Origin: Pseudomonadota bacterium
GTDB lineage: Bacteria > Pseudomonadota > Alphaproteobacteria > Sphingomonadales > Govanellaceae
Assembly: GCA_003577275.1 (NCBI GenBank)
Contig: QEVO01000003.1
Span: 186,001-250,000 of the forward strand
Reading direction: 5' to 3'
DNA: 64,000 bases
Positions 26,779-38,165 of this stretch are shown here, piece after piece (positions within the stretch are counted from its first letter, which is position 1; every line of letters starts with the position of its first letter). A model generated the notes under the pieces. It was not told the DNA's origin. It did not search any database and saw nothing but the letters and a program-made list of their open reading frames with translations. The position numbers were made by a program, and so were the translations under genes.

Positions 26779-27019
26779 ACGAGTTAAATCGGTGTCTTTC
26801 GACACTGATCGCTTGATTGTCGATTTGATGGACGGTCGGACCATCGCGGTGCCGCTCGAATGGTATCCGCGGCTTGCTAATGCCGCGCCATCGCAGCGCG
26901 ACAACTGGCAGCGAGCGGGCGGCGGCTATGGCATTCATTGGCCGGATATCGATGAGGATTTAAGCACCGAAGGTTTATTGCGCGGCGCGCCAGCGCCAGC
27001 GCGTCAGCTCGGAAAGTAG
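26750..27019 (+). CDS. DUF2442 protein, partner of DUF4160
   Basis: An 89-residue protein with the DUF2442 pattern: [26 protein letters not shown] is the first half and W-P-D-I-D-E-D-L-S the conserved C-terminal turn. The start at 26750 is preferred because GGAGG lies 6 bases upstream; a longer in-frame start has none. It overlaps the DUF4160 gene and ends 7 bases before sdhB, so the pair is built into the operon. Function of the pair is unproven; a toxin-antitoxin role is a proposal from genomic pairing. Confidence 0.85.
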   Translation: MGILATAADERVKSVSFDTDRLIVDLMDGRTIAVPLEWYPRLANAAPSQRDNWQRAGGGYGIHWPDIDEDLSTEGLLRGAPAPARQLGK

Positions 27020-27026
27020 CGCAACA

Positions 27027-27806
27027 ATGGTTGAATTTCGACTTCCCAAGAATTCCAGAGTGAAATCCGGCAAGACCCACAAAGCCCCCGCCGGGGCGAA
27101 GAAGGTCAAGCGCTTCAAGGTCTATCGCTGGAGTCCCGACGATGGCGAAAATCCGCGCATGGATACCTATGAGGTCGATCTCGCCTCTTGCGGGCCGATG
27201 GTGTTGGACGCGCTCATTAAGATCAAGAACGAGACTGATCCGACGCTGACCTTCCGCCGCTCCTGCCGCGAGGGGGTATGCGGCTCGTGCGCCATGAACA
27301 TCGACGGCACCAACACGCTGGCGTGCACCAAGGCCATCGACGACGTGAAGGGCGACGTGTCCGTCACCCCGCTGCCCCATATGGAAGTAGTGAAAGACCT
27401 GGTGCCGGACCTGACCCGGTTTTACGCCCAGTACGCCTCGATCCAGCCGTGGCTGCAAAGCGCCACGCCCGCGCCCGACAAGGAGCGTGCGCAATCCAAG
27501 GAGGATCGCGCCAAGCTCGATGGGCTTTACGAGTGCATCTTGTGCGCCTGCTGCTCCACCTCCTGCCCCAGCTACTGGTGGAACGGCGATCGCTATCTCG
27601 GCCCGGCGATTCTTTTGCAGGCCTACCGCTGGCTCATCGACAGCCGCGATGAGAACACCGGAGCGCGGCTCGATAACCTGGAAGACCCCTTCCGGCTCTA
27701 CCGCTGCCATACCATCATGAACTGCACCAGCACCTGCCCTAAAGGCCTCAATCCGGCCAAAGCCATCGCCGAGATCAAGAAGATGATGGTGGCGCGCCAG
27801 GGGTAG
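27027..27806 (+). CDS. sdhB: Succinate dehydrogenase iron-sulfur subunit SdhB
   Basis: Electron-transfer subunit of Complex II carrying 2Fe-2S, 4Fe-4S and 3Fe-4S clusters. 259 residues; C-R-E-G-V-C-G-S-C with a downstream C (2Fe-2S), [12 protein letters not shown] (4Fe-4S) and [17 protein letters not shown] (remaining ligands). The N-terminal Lys-rich 30 residues are slightly longer than in E. coli. A strong terminator follows at 27831-27862. Confidence 0.97.
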   Translation: MVEFRLPKNSRVKSGKTHKAPAGAKKVKRFKVYRWSPDDGENPRMDTYEVDLASCGPMVLDALIKIKNETDPTLTFRRSCREGVCGSCAMNIDGTNTLACTKAIDDVKGDVSVTPLPHMEVVKDLVPDLTRFYAQYASIQPWLQSATPAPDKERAQSKEDRAKLDGLYECILCACCSTSCPSYWWNGDRYLGPAILLQAYRWLIDSRDENTGARLDNLEDPFRLYRCHTIMNCTSTCPKGLNPAKAIAEIKKMMVARQG

Positions 27807-27830
27807 GCGGCGGAGATTGCCAAAAACACG

Positions 27831-27862
27831 AAAGGCCTTGGGGCTAGCTCCAAGGCCTTTTT
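27831..27862. terminator. Terminator after sdhB, probably bidirectional
   Basis: AAAGGCCTTGG (27831-27841) and CCAAGGCCTTT (27850-27860) form an 11-base perfect stem with an 8-base loop; the T-run TTTTT follows on the plus strand. It lies between convergent genes; on the minus strand the T-run is only TTT then CGTGTTTTT. Confidence 0.9.
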
Positions 27863-27887
27863 CATTGGCGCCCGGCGCATGGGCGGC

Positions 27888-28115
27888 TCAGTAGAATTCC
27901 TTCATCTCTTCAATGAGGTCGATGACGAAACCGTCCGAGGGCGGGAAGCGTTTGGCGGCGGCGCGCTTGGCCTCACTGAGGTCGCGGGCCAGAATCTCGA
28001 CGTAGTGGATGTTCTCCCAGGTATCGTCGTACTTGGGGTGGCGCTCCGCGATTTTGACGCAGTTGCGCACCTCTTGGTTGAAAACGGCAACCTCGAATTT
28101 CTTTAACGACGACAT
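27888..28115 (-). CDS. Small conserved hypothetical protein
   Basis: A 75-residue acidic/basic soluble protein, M-S-S-L-K-K-F-E-V-A-V-F-N-Q-E-V-R-N at the N-terminus and ending M-K-E-F-Y. The balanced composition, codon use like its neighbours and a terminator beyond its stop support a real gene. I do not recognise a domain. It is convergent with sdhB and divergent from zapE. Confidence 0.65.
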   Translation of the reverse strand: MSSLKKFEVAVFNQEVRNCVKIAERHPKYDDTWENIHYVEILARDLSEAKRAAAKRFPPSDGFVIDLIEEMKEFY

Positions 28116-28243
28116 CCCGATGGTCCCAGTGGCGGATTTTCTCTACCCTTACTTTCAGGGAAGATCGGTAAACTTTTTCTTAATGATGCCCGCTGATTTC
28201 TCATCTTGCTCAATTTTGTCGTTTGCCTGTACACCTGCTGCCC

Positions 28244-29440
28244 ATGGCGGCAGGCGGGTCACACCAATTGGAACTTGCGCGGACGGCGGCGGGGCCGCTC
28301 TCGGCCTATGACGCCATGCGCGCCGCCGGCTATTTGCGCGACGACCCCCGCCAGGCGGCGGTGGCGGCGCGCCTACAGGCGCTCCATGACGCCCTACGGC
28401 AATCAAGCGGCGGCGGTCTTTGGGCGCGGCTCGGGCGGTGGCGGCGCAATGGCGGCGCAGCGCCGCCCCGTGGCCTTTACATCCATGGCGGGGTGGGGCG
28501 CGGCAAATCCATGCTGATGGATCTGTTCTTTGCCGCCGCGCCGGTGACAAAGAAGCGGCGGGTGCATTTTCATGCCTTCATGCTGGAAATCCATGGCCGC
28601 ATTCATGCCTGGCGGCAGATGTCGAAGGCGGAGCGGGAGCGGACGGCCGGCAAGGGGGTGGCCGACGATCCCATTCCGCCCTTGGGCCGTGCGGTAGCGC
28701 ACGATACCAGGCTCCTCTGTTTTGATGAATTCCAGGTCCATGACGTGGCCGACGCCATGATCCTGTCGCGGCTGTTTACGGCGCTCTTGGACAACGGCGT
28801 GGTGGTGGTCGCCACCTCCAACCGGCCGCCGGAGGATTTGTACCTGGGCGGCCTGAACCGCCAACTGTTCCTGCCGTTCATCGCCCTGCTGCGCCAGCGG
28901 CTCGATGTGATCGAACTGGATGGCCCCACCGACTATCGCCTGGAGCGGCTGGCTGGCACCAAGGTCTATCACTGGCCCATCTCGGACGCGGCGACCAAGG
29001 CGCTGTCGACGGCCTTCTACAAGCTGACCGATCACGAGGTGGGCAACCGCGCCGCCGTCGGTCCCGATGAGCTGGAGGTGCAGGGCCGGAAGCTTTTCGT
29101 GCCCATCGCCTCGCGCGGGGTTGCCGTGTTTTCCTTCAAGCGGCTATGCGAAAACCCGCTGGGCGCGGCGGACTATCTCGCCATCGCTTGGGCCTATCAT
29201 ACGGTGATCATTGTCGGCATTCCCGTCATGGGGCCGGAGAAGCGCAACGAGGCGAAACGGTTCGTGACGTTGATCGACGCGCTTTATGAAAACAACGTCA
29301 AATTGTTGTGCTCGGCCGCAGCAGCGCCGGAGGGACTTTATCCGGCGGGCGATGGATCGTTTGAGTTTCAGCGCACGGTGTCGCGCTTGCAGGAAATGCA
29401 GTCGGCCGATTACTTGGCGCGCGGCCACGCGGTGGCGTGA
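28244..29440 (+). CDS. zapE: Cell division protein ZapE / AFG1-type ATPase
   Basis: AAA-type ATPase of the ZapE/AFG1/LACE1 family; E. coli ZapE binds FtsZ. About 398 residues from the ATG at 28244 (a TTG 21 bases upstream is the alternative). Walker A is G-G-V-G-R-G-K-S-M-L-M and Walker B is L-L-C-F-D-E-F-Q-V-H-D. Further family features are S-N-R-P-P-E-D-L-Y and G-L-N-R-Q-L-F-L-P-F. Position close to sdh and mdh is common in alphaproteobacteria. Between 28116 and 28243 there is no other gene. Confidence 0.93.
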   Translation: MAAGGSHQLELARTAAGPLSAYDAMRAAGYLRDDPRQAAVAARLQALHDALRQSSGGGLWARLGRWRRNGGAAPPRGLYIHGGVGRGKSMLMDLFFAAAPVTKKRRVHFHAFMLEIHGRIHAWRQMSKAERERTAGKGVADDPIPPLGRAVAHDTRLLCFDEFQVHDVADAMILSRLFTALLDNGVVVVATSNRPPEDLYLGGLNRQLFLPFIALLRQRLDVIELDGPTDYRLERLAGTKVYHWPISDAATKALSTAFYKLTDHEVGNRAAVGPDELEVQGRKLFVPIASRGVAVFSFKRLCENPLGAADYLAIAWAYHTVIIVGIPVMGPEKRNEAKRFVTLIDALYENNVKLLCSAAAAPEGLYPAGDGSFEFQRTVSRLQEMQSADYLARGHAVA

Positions 29441-29443
29441 GCG

Positions 29444-30520
29444 CTACGTGAAATATGCGCCGCAATCCACGCAATATAGGTCGTGGATGGAGGCCTCAAT
29501 GAAATCATCCAAATTTTTGCGCAAGATTAGAGCCTCCAGGTCTGGATAGACATCGGACCGGTTGGGCGCGATCGGCAGCCACTTGGCTTCTTCGGGCTGC
29601 CGGCGGTTGTAGTAGGCGAGCATGGCGTAGCGGAACATGTTCATCACTGCGAATGAGCCGCGCTCGCACGGCATAATGTGAATGTACCAGTATTGGATTT
29701 CAAACATAGCGCGCAGGAAGGATCGACAATCTGGCAGCTCCGGCCCGGCGAGGGACTGCAAGAGGTCGTTCATATGGATAAAAAGATACTGGTAATCGCG
29801 TCTTGGCGTCAGCCAGTTGATGAGAACGCCTTTCGTCAAATAGCCAAACGTCACGACCTCGCCATCTACGTCACGCGCGATGCGGTAACCTTGTCGATCC
29901 TGTCCACCGCTATCATAGAATTTTTGTAAGGAAGGCAGATAAGGCTGATTTTTCAAATCGGTTTCCAGGAAACCGATTTGCCGGCGGCGCTCTTCTTCGG
30001 TTTGGGCGGTCAGGTAATAGTAATACCGATTGCGGCCGAAGAGGCCGGCGTACTCTTCGTTGTCGGGATTGGCTACCATGGCCATCAGGTGGCGATGGCA
30101 GGCGAGGTAGGAGAAAAACAGTTCGCAGGGACTGTCGGTATAGGTCCATAATACCTGGTTCAGGTTGTATATGATTGTCAGGTAGCGGAAGCGAATGCCG
30201 TAAGGCCGCGTTTCCTCCTCATAGCCTTGCCAATAGTCGGCGAATTTTTCGGGCAGGAGAGCCGGGTTTCCATCGCAAAGCCACAGGACGCGGGACATGG
30301 CCAAGGCTGTTTCCGCCATGCGATGGGCATAGGCCGTCTGTTCGCCGCCATAGCGGGAAAAATGCTGCTCGCGATCATCGCTGATGCGGGTCAGGAAGCG
30401 TTCTTGCGCGCCGTACCCTTCCAAGAGGCCAGGACCGGGGGAGGCATCGATATATTTTTTGTCCGCATTGAAGCTATCGGAATGTAAAAATAGGGCGTTT
30501 GGATCTTCCAAGGCAGGCAT
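29444..30520 (-). CDS. Unrecognised 358-residue protein
   Basis: I do not recognise this protein. It is soluble by appearance, rich in Tyr, Leu and aromatic residues, with a C-terminal I-H-D-L-Y-C-V-D-C-G-A-Y-F-T that could bind metal through its C-x2-C. Near residue 285 is I-H-I-M-P-C-E-R-G-S-F-A, faintly reminiscent of the H-P-F-x-x-G-N-G region of Fic-fold proteins, but without the essential residues; this is a weak guess. The coding sequence is visibly less GC-rich than its neighbours. It lies 3 bases from the zapE stop, convergent with it, and is divergent from mdh. The ATG at 30520 is the first start in the frame. Confidence 0.7.
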   Translation of the reverse strand: MPALEDPNALFLHSDSFNADKKYIDASPGPGLLEGYGAQERFLTRISDDREQHFSRYGGEQTAYAHRMAETALAMSRVLWLCDGNPALLPEKFADYWQGYEEETRPYGIRFRYLTIIYNLNQVLWTYTDSPCELFFSYLACHRHLMAMVANPDNEEYAGLFGRNRYYYYLTAQTEEERRRQIGFLETDLKNQPYLPSLQKFYDSGGQDRQGYRIARDVDGEVVTFGYLTKGVLINWLTPRRDYQYLFIHMNDLLQSLAGPELPDCRSFLRAMFEIQYWYIHIMPCERGSFAVMNMFRYAMLAYYNRRQPEEAKWLPIAPNRSDVYPDLEALILRKNLDDFIEASIHDLYCVDCGAYFT

Positions 30521-30596
30521 GGCTGTCTCCGTCGGGCATGGCAGAGGAGGACGGTCGCGGGCGATCCGGCGTGACGGCGGGCAGCAGACGGAAATT

Positions 30597-30618
30597 AATA
30601 TTTTATACTTAAAATATT
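30597..30618. promoter_or_regulatory. AT-rich operator-like dyad upstream of mdh
   Basis: AATATTTTA (30597-30605) and TAAAATATT (30610-30618) are perfect inverted arms around TACT; flanking GGAAAT/ATTTCC extend it imperfectly. It lies in the 254-base divergent gap between the unknown gene and mdh. Confidence 0.45.
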
Positions 30619-30671
30619 TCCCTGATTGGCTTGCGGCGGGCGGCGTTTCGCGCTACATGCCATGCTGTTTA

Positions 30672-30688
30672 AATTCCGTGTCGGAATT
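30672..30688. promoter_or_regulatory. Second operator-like dyad upstream of mdh
   Basis: AATTCCG (30672-30678) and CGGAATT (30682-30688) around TGT, with AT-rich flanks, about 87 bases upstream of the mdh start. It is a candidate binding site for a regulator of the mdh-suc operon. Confidence 0.45.
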
Positions 30689-30690
30689 AA

Positions 30691-31769
<1,079 letters not shown>

Positions 31770-31770
<1 letters not shown>

Positions 31771-32939
31771 TGAATATTCATGAGTACCAGGCCAAGGCGC
31801 TCCTGAAGCGATATGGCGCGCCGGTCCTGAAAGGGGGGGTGGCCTACACGCCGCAGGAAGCGGCGGACGTGGCCAAGGAGCTGGGCGGCCCGGTGTGGGT
31901 GGTCAAGGCCCAGATCCACGCCGGCGGCCGCGGCAAGGGCGGCGGCGTCAAGGTGGTCAAATCGGTGGACGAGGTGAAGGAGGCGGCGGCCAAGATCATC
32001 GGCATGACGCTGGTTACCCACCAGACCGGCCCGCAAGGCAAGCTGGTGAAAAGGGTCTATGTGGAAGACGGCTGCGCCATCGCCAATGAGCTTTATTTAA
32101 GCTTTCTGGTGGATCGCGGCTCCAGCCGGGTCGCCATCATCGCCTCCAGCGAGGGCGGCATGGACATTGAGGAGGTGGCGGCCAAGACGCCGGAGAAAAT
32201 CCTCACCGTCACCATCGACCCGGCCTCCGGCCTGTCGGGCTTCCACGCCCGCAAGGTGGCCTACGGTCTGGGACTTAACGGCAAGGCGGCGGGCAACGCG
32301 GTCAAGGTCATCCAGTCCTTATATAACGCCTTCGTTGATCTTGATTGCGCGCTATTGGAGATCAACCCGCTGGTGGTCACCAAGTCCGAGGACGTGGTGC
32401 TCCTCGACGCCAAAATGAGCTTTGATTCCAATGCGCTCTTTCGCCACAAGGACGTGCAGGAGCTGCGCGACCCCGACGAAGAAGACCCCATGGAGCTGGA
32501 AGCCGCCAAGCACGAGCTTAACTACATCAAGCTCGACGGCAACATCGGCTGCATGGTCAATGGCGCCGGGCTTGCCATGGCGACCATGGACATCATCAAA
32601 CTGTCCGGCGGCGCGCCGGCCAACTTCCTTGACGTCGGCGGCGGCGCCACCCGCGAACGGGTGACTGAAGCCTTCAAGATCATTCTCTCCGATCGCAACG
32701 TCGAGGGCATTCTGGTCAATATCTTTGGCGGCATCATGCGCTGCGACGTCATCGCCGAGGGCGTGGTGGCGGCGGCCAAGGAAGTCTCCTTAAGCGTGCC
32801 TTTAGTGGTGCGCCTGGAAGGCACCAATGTGGAGTTGGGCAAAAAGATCCTCGCTGAATCCGGCCTGCCGATCATCGCCGCCGACGACTTGGGCGATGCG
32901 GCGCGTAAAGTGGTCAAAGCGGTGAAGGAGGCGGCCTGA
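31770..32939 (+). CDS. sucC: Succinyl-CoA synthetase beta subunit
   Basis: ADP-forming succinyl-CoA ligase, beta chain, 389 residues. N-terminal M-N-I-H-E-Y-Q-A-K and ATP-grasp region with G-G-R-G-K-G-G-G; C-terminal [10 protein letters not shown], which faces the phosphohistidine of the alpha chain. AGGAAAGGGG lies before the ATG. One-base overlap with both neighbours. Confidence 0.98.
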
Positions 32940-33814
32940 TGTCCATTCTTGTCAATAAAAACACCAAGGTCATCTGCCAAGGCTTCACCGGCGCGCAGGG
33001 CACCTTCCATTCCGAGCAGGCGATCGCCTACGGCACCAAGATGGTGGGTGGCGTGACGCCGGGCAAGGGCGGCACATCGCATCTGTCGCTCCCCGTCTTC
33101 AACACGGTGGAGGAAGCGGTTTCTAAGACCGGGGCCAACGCCTCGGTGATCTATGTGCCGCCGCCATTCGCCGCCGACGCCATCCTGGAAGCCATCGACG
33201 CCAAGGTCGAGCTTGCGGTGTGCATCACCGAAGGCATTCCCGTGCTCGACATGGTGCGGGTGAAACGGGCGCTTGCCGGCTCCGGCACGCGGCTCATTGG
33301 TCCCAACTGTCCGGGCGTCATCACCCCGGGCGAGTGCAAGATCGGCATCATGCCGGGCCATATCCACCGTCCCGGCTCGGTGGGCATTGTGTCGCGCTCC
33401 GGCACGCTGACCTATGAGGCGGTGGCCCAGACCACGGCGGTGGGGCTTGGCCAGTCGACCTGCGTCGGCATTGGTGGCGATCCGGTGAACGGCACCAATT
33501 TCATCGACGTGCTGGAACGGTTCCTGGCCGATGCGGCCACCCAGTCCATCATCATGATCGGCGAAATCGGCGGATCGGCGGAGGAAGAAGCTGCCGAATT
33601 CTTAAAACAATCGAAAATTAAGAAACCTGTGGTTGGCTTCATTGCCGGCCGCACCGCCCCGCCCGGACGACGCATGGGCCATGCCGGCGCCATCATCTCG
33701 GGCGGCAAGGGCGGCGCGGAGACCAAGATCGAGGCGATGAAAAGCGCCGGGATCGTGGTTGCGGACTCGCCGGCCGAGCTCGGGCTGACCTTGCTCAAGG
33801 TCGTGAAAGGCTAA
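32939..33814 (+). CDS. sucD: Succinyl-CoA synthetase alpha subunit
   Basis: CoA-binding and phosphohistidine subunit, 291 residues. [11 protein letters not shown] at the N-terminus (CoA fold), [10 protein letters not shown], and the active-site histidine in M-G-H-A-G-A-I-I. It is translationally coupled to sucC. Two GC-rich hairpins lie between its stop and sucA. Confidence 0.98.
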   Translation: MSILVNKNTKVICQGFTGAQGTFHSEQAIAYGTKMVGGVTPGKGGTSHLSLPVFNTVEEAVSKTGANASVIYVPPPFAADAILEAIDAKVELAVCITEGIPVLDMVRVKRALAGSGTRLIGPNCPGVITPGECKIGIMPGHIHRPGSVGIVSRSGTLTYEAVAQTTAVGLGQSTCVGIGGDPVNGTNFIDVLERFLADAATQSIIMIGEIGGSAEEEAAEFLKQSKIKKPVVGFIAGRTAPPGRRMGHAGAIISGGKGGAETKIEAMKSAGIVVADSPAELGLTLLKVVKG

Positions 33815-33819
33815 GGATA

Positions 33820-33877
33820 TTGGCGGCCCGCATCGGCGGGCCGCCAAACTAAAAAAGGAGCGGGCAGCGATGCCCGC
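33820..33877 (+). other. Tandem intercistronic hairpins between sucD and sucA
   Basis: First stem TTGGCGGCCCG (33820-33830) with CGGGCCGCCAA (33837-33847), 11 perfect pairs and a 6-base loop. Second stem GCGGGC (33860-33865) with GCCCGC (33872-33877). No T-run follows, only ACTAAAAAAGGAG, so these look like RNA-stabilising or processing structures rather than terminators. The second hairpin directly precedes the sucA start and could affect its translation. Confidence 0.6.
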
Positions 33878-33887
33878 GCGATATTGA

Positions 33888-36794
33888 ATGAGCGCAGACG
33901 CATTCGACTTTCTTGCCGCCGGCGGCGCCTCCAGCGCTTTTGTTGAACACATGTATCGCCGCTTTGCTGAAGATCCCAATGCCGTGGATCCCAGTTGGCG
34001 GGCTTATTTCAAGGAGCTGGCGGGGGATGCGCGATCGTTGCTGGCGCGCAATGGCAACGGCGCCGGCGGGCGAGCGAAAGGCGATTGGCGGCTGACGCCG
34101 GACGCTGACATCCTGGAGGCGCTGTCGCCCGGCTATGTGGCGGCGCGGCCGAAAAAGCCCGGCAAGAAAACGGTCAGCGAGAACGAGGTGCGCGCCGCGA
34201 CCCTCGACAGCATCCGCGCGCTGATGATGATCCGCGCCTATCGCGTGCGCGGCCACCTGTTCGCCCATCTGGATCCCTTAGGGCTGGAGGAGCGGCCTTA
34301 TCACGCCGAGCTTGATCCTGCGACCTACGGCTTTCGCGACAGCGATCTTGACCGGCCGATCTTCATCGACAACGTGCTGGGGCTTGAGACCTCGACGGTG
34401 CGCGAAATCCTCACCATTCTGCGCCGCACCTACTGCTCCAGCGTCGGCGTCGAATTCATGCACATCTTCGAGCCCGAGGAGAAGGCGTGGATTCAAGACA
34501 AGATCGAAGGCCGCGAGAAGGAAATCCACTTCACCGAAAACGGCAAGCGGGCGATTCTGCAAAAGCTCACCGAGGCCGAGGTGTTCGAGCAGTTCCTGGC
34601 CCGCAAATACATCGGCACCAAGCGCTTTGGCCTTGACGGCGGCGAGGCGCTGATCCCGGCCCTGGAATCCATCATCAAGGTCGGCGGCGCGCACGGCGTG
34701 AAGGAAATCATCCTCGGCATGGCCCATCGCGGCCGCTTGAATGTGCTGGCCAACGTGCTGCAAAAACCGTTCCGCGCCATCTTCCACGAATTTCACGGCG
34801 GCTCGGCGCATCCCGAGGACGTGCAGGGTTCGGGCGATGTCAAGTATCACTTGGGCACCTCCGCCGACCGCGAGTTCGACGGCAACCTGGTGCACCTGTC
34901 GCTGACCGCCAATCCCTCGCACCTGGAAGCGGTCAACCCGGTGGTGCTGGGCAAGGTGCGAGCGAAACTCGCGCAACGCAACGATCTGGGCGGCACCTCG
35001 GTAATGCCGCTTTTGTTGCACGGTGATGCGGCGTTTGCCGGCCAGGGCTTGGTCGCCGAATGCTTCGGCCTGATGGGCTTGAAGGGCTATCGCACCGGCG
35101 GCACGGTGCATTTCATCATCAACAACCAGATCGGCTTTACCACCAGTCCCAGCTATTCCCGCTCTTCGCCCTATCCGTCGGATACCGCGAAAATGGTGCA
35201 GGCGCCGATTTTCCACGTCAACGGCGATGACCCGGAAGCGGTGGTGGCTGCCACCAAGCTGGCCACCGAGTTTCGCCAGACCTTCCGTAAGGACGTGGTG
35301 ATCGACATGTTCTGCTATCGCCGCTTCGGCCACAACGAGTCGGACGAACCGGCGTTTACTCAGCCCATCATGTATCAGCGCATCCGCAACCACCCTTCGG
35401 CGCGGGAGATCTACGCCAAGCGCCTGATCGGCGAGGGCGTGGTCAGCGAGGACGACGTGGCGCGCCTGCGCGGCGAGTTCGACGAACACCTGGAGCAGGA
35501 GTTCGAATCTGCCGCCGCCTATAAGCCCAACAAGGCCGATTGGCTGGAAGGCCGCTGGTCGGGCATCAGCGTCGCCGGCGCCGAACGCCGGGCGCAAACC
35601 GGCGTCGCCATCGATACCTTGCGCGACATCGGCGAAACCCTGGTCACGGTGCCCGAAGGGTTCGAGATTCACCGCACGTTGAAGCGCACCATCGAGGCGC
35701 GGGCCAAAACCATCGAGGCTGGCGACAACATCGATTGGGCGACGGCTGAACTGCTGGCTTTCGGCACGCTGGCCAAGGAAGGATTCCGGGTGCGCCTGTC
35801 GGGCCAGGATTCGCAGCGCGGCACCTTCAGCCAGCGCCACGCGGTATGGGTCGATCAGCGCACCGAGGAACGCTACACGGCCTTGAAAAAAGTCGGCAAC
35901 GGCGATCACTTTGAGGTTCACGACAGCATGCTGTCGGAAGCCGGCGTGCTTGGCTTTGAATACGGCTTCAGCCTGGCCGAGCCCAACGCCCTGGTGCTGT
36001 GGGAGGCGCAGTTTGGCGACTTCGCCAACGGCGCGCAGGTGATCATCGACCAGTTCATCGCCGCCGCCGAGCGCAAGTGGCTCAGGATGTCGGGCCTGGT
36101 GATGCTGCTGCCGCACGGCTATGAGGGCCAGGGGCCGGAGCATTCCTCGGCACGGCTGGAGCGCTATTTGCAGCTGTGCGCCGAAGACAACATCCAGGTC
36201 GCCAACTGCACCACGCCGGCCAACTACTTCCATCTGTTGCGCCGGCAGATGCATCGCAATTTCCGCAAACCGCTCATCGTCATGACGCCGAAGTCGCTGT
36301 TGCGCCACAAGCGCGCCGTCTCGTCGTTCATCGATATGGGGCCGGGCACGCAGTTCCACCGCGTGCTGGAGGACCATGCCGATCTGCCGGGCAGCGGCTT
36401 GTTGAAGTTGAAGGACTCGAAAATCACCCGCGTCGTCTTGTGTTCGGGTAAGATTTATTATGATCTTCTGGAGGCGCGCGAGGAGCGCAAGCAGGATGAT
36501 ACCTATATCCTGCGCATCGAGCAGCTCTATCCCTATCCCAATGACGCCGTCATCCGTCACCTGAGCCGTTTCAAGAAACTTGAGCGCGTGGTGTGGTGCC
36601 AGGAAGAGCCGAAGAACATGGGCGCGTGGACGTTCATCGCGCCGCTGATCGAAGAAACGCTGGCTGAGATGAAGTCACCAGTGACGCGGCCCGTGTACGC
36701 CGGCCGCGATCCCTCGGCCGCCACCGCCACCGGCCTCATGGAGCGCCATTTAAAACAGCAAGCGGCGTTGATCGAGCAGGCGTTGACCTGCTGA
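33888..36794 (+). CDS. sucA: 2-oxoglutarate dehydrogenase E1 component
   Basis: Thiamine diphosphate-dependent decarboxylase of the 2-oxoglutarate dehydrogenase complex, 968 residues. The N-terminus ([16 protein letters not shown]) is the E2-binding arm; [13 protein letters not shown] and [14 protein letters not shown] are the conserved core, and [12 protein letters not shown] lies near the ThDP site. The start follows a weak ribosome site after two hairpins. A long antisense open frame inside it is not coding. Confidence 0.98.
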   Translation: MSADAFDFLAAGGASSAFVEHMYRRFAEDPNAVDPSWRAYFKELAGDARSLLARNGNGAGGRAKGDWRLTPDADILEALSPGYVAARPKKPGKKTVSENEVRAATLDSIRALMMIRAYRVRGHLFAHLDPLGLEERPYHAELDPATYGFRDSDLDRPIFIDNVLGLETSTVREILTILRRTYCSSVGVEFMHIFEPEEKAWIQDKIEGREKEIHFTENGKRAILQKLTEAEVFEQFLARKYIGTKRFGLDGGEALIPALESIIKVGGAHGVKEIILGMAHRGRLNVLANVLQKPFRAIFHEFHGGSAHPEDVQGSGDVKYHLGTSADREFDGNLVHLSLTANPSHLEAVNPVVLGKVRAKLAQRNDLGGTSVMPLLLHGDAAFAGQGLVAECFGLMGLKGYRTGGTVHFIINNQIGFTTSPSYSRSSPYPSDTAKMVQAPIFHVNGDDPEAVVAATKLATEFRQTFRKDVVIDMFCYRRFGHNESDEPAFTQPIMYQRIRNHPSAREIYAKRLIGEGVVSEDDVARLRGEFDEHLEQEFESAAAYKPNKADWLEGRWSGISVAGAERRAQTGVAIDTLRDIGETLVTVPEGFEIHRTLKRTIEARAKTIEAGDNIDWATAELLAFGTLAKEGFRVRLSGQDSQRGTFSQRHAVWVDQRTEERYTALKKVGNGDHFEVHDSMLSEAGVLGFEYGFSLAEPNALVLWEAQFGDFANGAQVIIDQFIAAAERKWLRMSGLVMLLPHGYEGQGPEHSSARLERYLQLCAEDNIQVANCTTPANYFHLLRRQMHRNFRKPLIVMTPKSLLRHKRAVSSFIDMGPGTQFHRVLEDHADLPGSGLLKLKDSKITRVVLCSGKIYYDLLEAREERKQDDTYILRIEQLYPYPNDAVIRHLSRFKKLERVVWCQEEPKNMGAWTFIAPLIEETLAEMKSPVTRPVYAGRDPSAATATGLMERHLKQQAALIEQALTC

Positions 36795-36822
36795 ACAGCG
36801 CCTTGATACGGGAGCTAATTTG

Positions 36823-38055
36823 ATGACAACCGAGATCAGGGTTCCCACGCTCGGCGAATCCATCACCGAAGCGACGGTGGCCAAATGGTTCAAGGCGGTG
36901 GGCGACGCCGTCGCCAAGGATGAGCCGCTCGTTGAACTGGAAACCGACAAGGTGGCGGTGGAAGTCAACGCCCCGGCCGCTGGCGCGCTGACGGAAATCA
37001 CCGCCAAGCAGGGCGAGAACGTCGGTATCGGCGCGCTTTTGGGCGCCATTGATGAAAGCGCCAAGGGCGCGTCTGCCGCCGTCGCGCCTGCGCCTGGCGT
37101 CAAGCCTGCGGAAGCAAAGCCCGCCGCCAAGCCGTCTGAGACCAAGCCCGCCACGCCGGCGACGGTGGATGCAGCGCCCATGGTCCTGCCGGCGGCGCAA
37201 AAATTGATCGACGAGCATGATCTCGACGCGCGCAGCATTCGCGGCACCGGCTTGGGCGGTCGCATCACCAAGGAAGACGTGCTGGCCTACATGGAAGGCG
37301 GCAAGAAGGCTACCGAGCATGCCGTCGAACCGGCGCGCGCCGCCGCGCCCATGAGCCCACGCTCGGAGCGGGTACCCATGACGCGGGTCAGAAAGCGCAT
37401 CGCCCAGCGCTTGAAGGACGCACAGAACACCGCCGCCATGCTGACGACTTACAACGAGGTCGACATGTCGGCGGTGATGTCCATGCGCGAACAGTACAAG
37501 GAAATGTTCGAGCGCAAGCATGGCGTTCGCATGGGCTTCATGTCGTTTTTCGTCAAGGCCTGCGTCAATGCGCTCAAAGAGCTGCCCGACGTCAACGCCT
37601 CCATCGACGGCGACGATATCGTCTACCATCACTACTACGACATTGGCGTCGCCACCTCGACCCCGGCGGGGTTGGTGGTGCCGGTGGTGCGTGACTGCGA
37701 CGCCAAAAGCTTCGCCGAGGTGGAAAAAGGCATTACTGGTTTGGCGGTCAAGGCCCGCGAAGGCAAGCTCGCGCTGGATGATTTACAGGGCGGCACCTTC
37801 ACCATCACCAACGGCGGCGTGTTCGGCTCCCTCATGTCATCGCCAATCTTGAATCCGCCACAGTCGGCGATTTTAGGCATGCACGCCATCAAGAAACGCC
37901 CCGTCGTGGTCAACGATGAGATCGTCATTCGGCCGATGATGTACCTGGCGCTTTCTTACGACCATCGCCTGATCGACGGCGCCGGCGCGGTGACGTTCCT
38001 GGTGCGGGTCAAGGAATTCTTGGAAGATCCGCAACGGCTGTTGTTGGATTTGTAA
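36823..38055 (+). CDS. sucB: Dihydrolipoamide succinyltransferase E2 component
   Basis: Core acyltransferase of 2-oxoglutarate dehydrogenase, 410 residues. Lipoyl domain (1-75) with the modified lysine in E-T-D-K-V-A-V-E, Ala/Pro-rich linker, peripheral subunit-binding domain around residues 115-155 ([12 protein letters not shown]), and the catalytic domain ending with Y-D-H-R-L-I-D-G. The ATG at 36823 has GGGAG 8 bases upstream; the TTG before it is not needed. Confidence 0.98.
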   Translation: MTTEIRVPTLGESITEATVAKWFKAVGDAVAKDEPLVELETDKVAVEVNAPAAGALTEITAKQGENVGIGALLGAIDESAKGASAAVAPAPGVKPAEAKPAAKPSETKPATPATVDAAPMVLPAAQKLIDEHDLDARSIRGTGLGGRITKEDVLAYMEGGKKATEHAVEPARAAAPMSPRSERVPMTRVRKRIAQRLKDAQNTAAMLTTYNEVDMSAVMSMREQYKEMFERKHGVRMGFMSFFVKACVNALKELPDVNASIDGDDIVYHHYYDIGVATSTPAGLVVPVVRDCDAKSFAEVEKGITGLAVKAREGKLALDDLQGGTFTITNGGVFGSLMSSPILNPPQSAILGMHAIKKRPVVVNDEIVIRPMMYLALSYDHRLIDGAGAVTFLVRVKEFLEDPQRLLLDL

Positions 38056-38066
38056 AACGCTAAAGT

Positions 38067-38136
38067 GTCATCCCCGCGAAGGCGGGGATCCAGATTATAA
38101 TTAAACAATCTGGATTCCCGCTTACGCGGGAATGAC
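38067..38136. repeat. Dispersed palindromic repeat, GTCATTCCCGC family, copy 2
   Basis: Left arm GTCATCCCCGC...GCGGGGATCCAGATT (38067-38096) and right arm AATCTGGATTCCCGC...GCGGGAATGAC (38107-38136) are inverted copies, each itself a hairpin. The design matches 3886-3954: GTCAT outside, two CCCGC/GCGGG hairpins, ATGAC at the end. It separates sucB from lpdA inside the operon. Confidence 0.85.
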
Positions 38137-38165
38137 GTGAGGAAAATATCAACCGGATTGAAGAT

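Noticed and set aside
34278..36560. A 760-codon open frame antisense to sucA
   Set aside because: It is the mirror of a strongly biased GC-rich codon pattern in sucA, has no recognisable domain, and sucA is unambiguous. Similar long antisense frames occur over ccmF, ffh, lpdA, asd and photolyase.
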